Assembly: GCA_937868455.1 (NCBI GenBank)
Contig: CALMMO010000190.1
Coordinates: 1 to 8,283, forward strand
From: an uncultured Marmoricola sp.
GTDB taxonomy: Bacteria > Actinomycetota > Actinomycetes > Propionibacteriales > Nocardioidaceae
Direction of reading: 5' to 3'
DNA length: 8,283 bases
The notes beneath the pieces are model-generated. The model saw nothing but the letters and a program-made list of their open reading frames with translations, ran no database searches and was not told the origin of the DNA. The position numbers were made by a program, and so were the translations under genes. Positions 7,197 to 8,283 of this stretch are shown here, one piece after another (positions within the stretch are counted from its first letter, which is position 1; every line of letters begins with the position of its first letter).

Positions 7197-8283
7197 GCGG
7201 CAAACGCATCCGCCTGTTGATGTGGAAAGAGTTCCTGCAACTGCGGCGCGACCCACTGTTGATCCGGCTGATTCTGTTGATGCCGGTGATGCAACTCGTG
7301 CTCTTTGGGTACGTCGTCGCAGCGGATGTAAAGAACTTGCCGACCGCAATCGTCGACCTTGACCGCACCTCAGTGTCGCGGACCATCGGGCAGTCATTCA
7401 GCGCGTCTGACTACTTCAAGGTGGTTGCTCACCCAGCCTCCGATGCTGACCTGCGCGAACTCATCGACACTGGCAAAGTGGCTGTGGCCGTGGTGATCGA
7501 GGAAGGCACGACAGACCGATTGGCACGGGGACAAAGCGCTCCCTTGGGCATCGTGGTTGACGGTTCTGACTCGTCATCAGCCACGGCCGGATCGGGCTAT
7601 GCCTCCCAGATCGTCGCGCGCATCAACAAGCAGCGACTAGCCGACAGTGGGATGGGGGCCACGCTGGCCCAAGCACCTGGTCTCGATGCGCGAGTCCGGG
7701 TGCTTTACAACCCGACGTTGGCCTCTCTGAACACGATGATCCCGGGCCTGGTAGCGGTCATCTTGATGATCTCGCTGATGGTGGTGATGAGCCAGGCAGT
7801 GGTGCGCGAGCGAGAGTCGGGCACCTTAGAGCAGATGTTTGTCACCCCGATCCAACGCACCGAATACCTCATCGGCAAGGTCGCGCCCTATCTCCTTCTC
7901 GCGATCGCGCAGTTGATGCTGGTCGCGATCGTGGGGTTGTTGTGGTTCAAGGTGCCCTTCCACGGCGCCCCGCTGGTTGCCTTGACTGGCGTGGCGTTGT
8001 TCATGCTCAGCGCGATCGGTTTAGGCCTGCTGGTGTCACTGATCTCCTCCACTCGTCAGCAAGCCCAACAAGCCGTGCTGTTCTTGATGCTGCCGTTCAT
8101 GGTGCTCAGCGGATTTATCTTCCCGATCTCGTCGATGCCCGATGCCATCAAGCCGGTGACCTATGCAATTCCGCTTCGCTATGCCCTCGACGTGTTGCGC
8201 GGGGCCGCGGTCAAGGGTGCTGGCTTTGGCGACTTGGCAGTGCCGCTGTTGGCCCTGGCTGGGTTTGGGATCGTGATCTTTAC
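7193..8283 (+). CDS. ABC-2 type permease, second subunit, 3' end outside window
   Basis: This is the second ABC-2 permease, open to the window end after 363 complete codons and probably lacking only its last few residues, judged from the first permease (381). The N-terminus RLLMWKEFLQLRRDPLL and TM1 (about 22-44) are followed by an extracytoplasmic domain starting DVKNLPTAIVDLDRTSVSR, which is parallel to the first permease's DVKDIPTVMIDQDRTSMSR. The loop after TM2 reads VVRERESGTLEQMFVTPIQR, the canonical form of this family, and LMLPFMVLSGFIFPISSMPD marks the later helices. It starts at ATG 7193 in an ATGA overlap, with GAAGG at 7181-7185 seven bases upstream. The two permeases probably form a heterodimer. 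Whether further genes of the operon follow cannot be seen. Confidence 0.94.
   Translation, partial: MSGKRIRLLMWKEFLQLRRDPLLIRLILLMPVMQLVLFGYVVAADVKNLPTAIVDLDRTSVSRTIGQSFSASDYFKVVAHPASDADLRELIDTGKVAVAVVIEEGTTDRLARGQSAPLGIVVDGSDSSSATAGSGYASQIVARINKQRLADSGMGATLAQAPGLDARVRVLYNPTLASLNTMIPGLVAVILMISLMVVMSQAVVRERESGTLEQMFVTPIQRTEYLIGKVAPYLLLAIAQLMLVAIVGLLWFKVPFHGAPLVALTGVALFMLSAIGLGLLVSLISSTRQQAQQAVLFLMLPFMVLSGFIFPISSMPDAIKPVTYAIPLRYALDVLRGAAVKGAGFGDLAVPLLALAGFGIVIF

Noticed and set aside
6910..7912. Repeated GCGATCGC octamer (near 6911, 7155 and 7902), similar to the cyanobacterial HIP1 palindrome
   Set aside because: There are only three copies, all in Ala/Ile-rich membrane helices of the permeases, and the host looks actinobacterial. 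Codon use explains them.

Overview
This window comes from a high-GC Gram-positive bacterium, most likely an actinomycete (Actinomycetota). The evidence is the GC-rich coding sequence, the frequent GTG starts, and a LepA C-terminus that reads like actinobacterial LepA. I cannot name a genus. All genes lie on the + strand and are tightly packed. There is no gene-free stretch longer than about 40 bases, and I found no RNA gene, CRISPR array, insertion sequence or clear terminator.

Left part (1-1652): the C-terminal 252 residues of the translation factor LepA/EF4, whose start lies outside the window. Its TAG stop shares one base with the GTG start of a PLP-dependent serine/threonine dehydratase-like enzyme.

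Middle part (1689-3224): an aminoglycoside/hydroxyurea-type phosphotransferase (APH(6)-like) split by a one-base frameshift near 2023, then a TetR-family regulator. At the end of the tetR gene a plausible promoter (TTGCCA, 18-base spacer, TAGATT) overlaps a perfect 16-bp palindrome (3226-3241). The palindrome covers the start of the next gene, which has no ribosome binding site. This looks like a TetR operator on a leaderless efflux transcript, although that is inference.

Right part (3234-8283): a five-gene ABC export operon in which every junction is a 4-base ATGA or GTGA overlap. It encodes a lipoprotein membrane-fusion adaptor with a long coiled-coil hairpin, a membrane-anchored HlyD-type adaptor with a short hairpin, an ABC ATPase, and two paralogous ABC-2 permeases, the second cut by the window end. 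The layout resembles the YbhGFSR-type drug exporter of Gram-negative bacteria, but with two unlike adaptors and a lipid-anchored first one, in what appears to be a monoderm host.

A working model is that TetR senses a toxic compound and releases the exporter promoter, and the two permeases plus the ATPase then move the compound out with help from the paired adaptors. The adjoining antibiotic-kinase-like gene, now apparently broken, suggests the block is or was a resistance module. The substrate cannot be read from the sequence.
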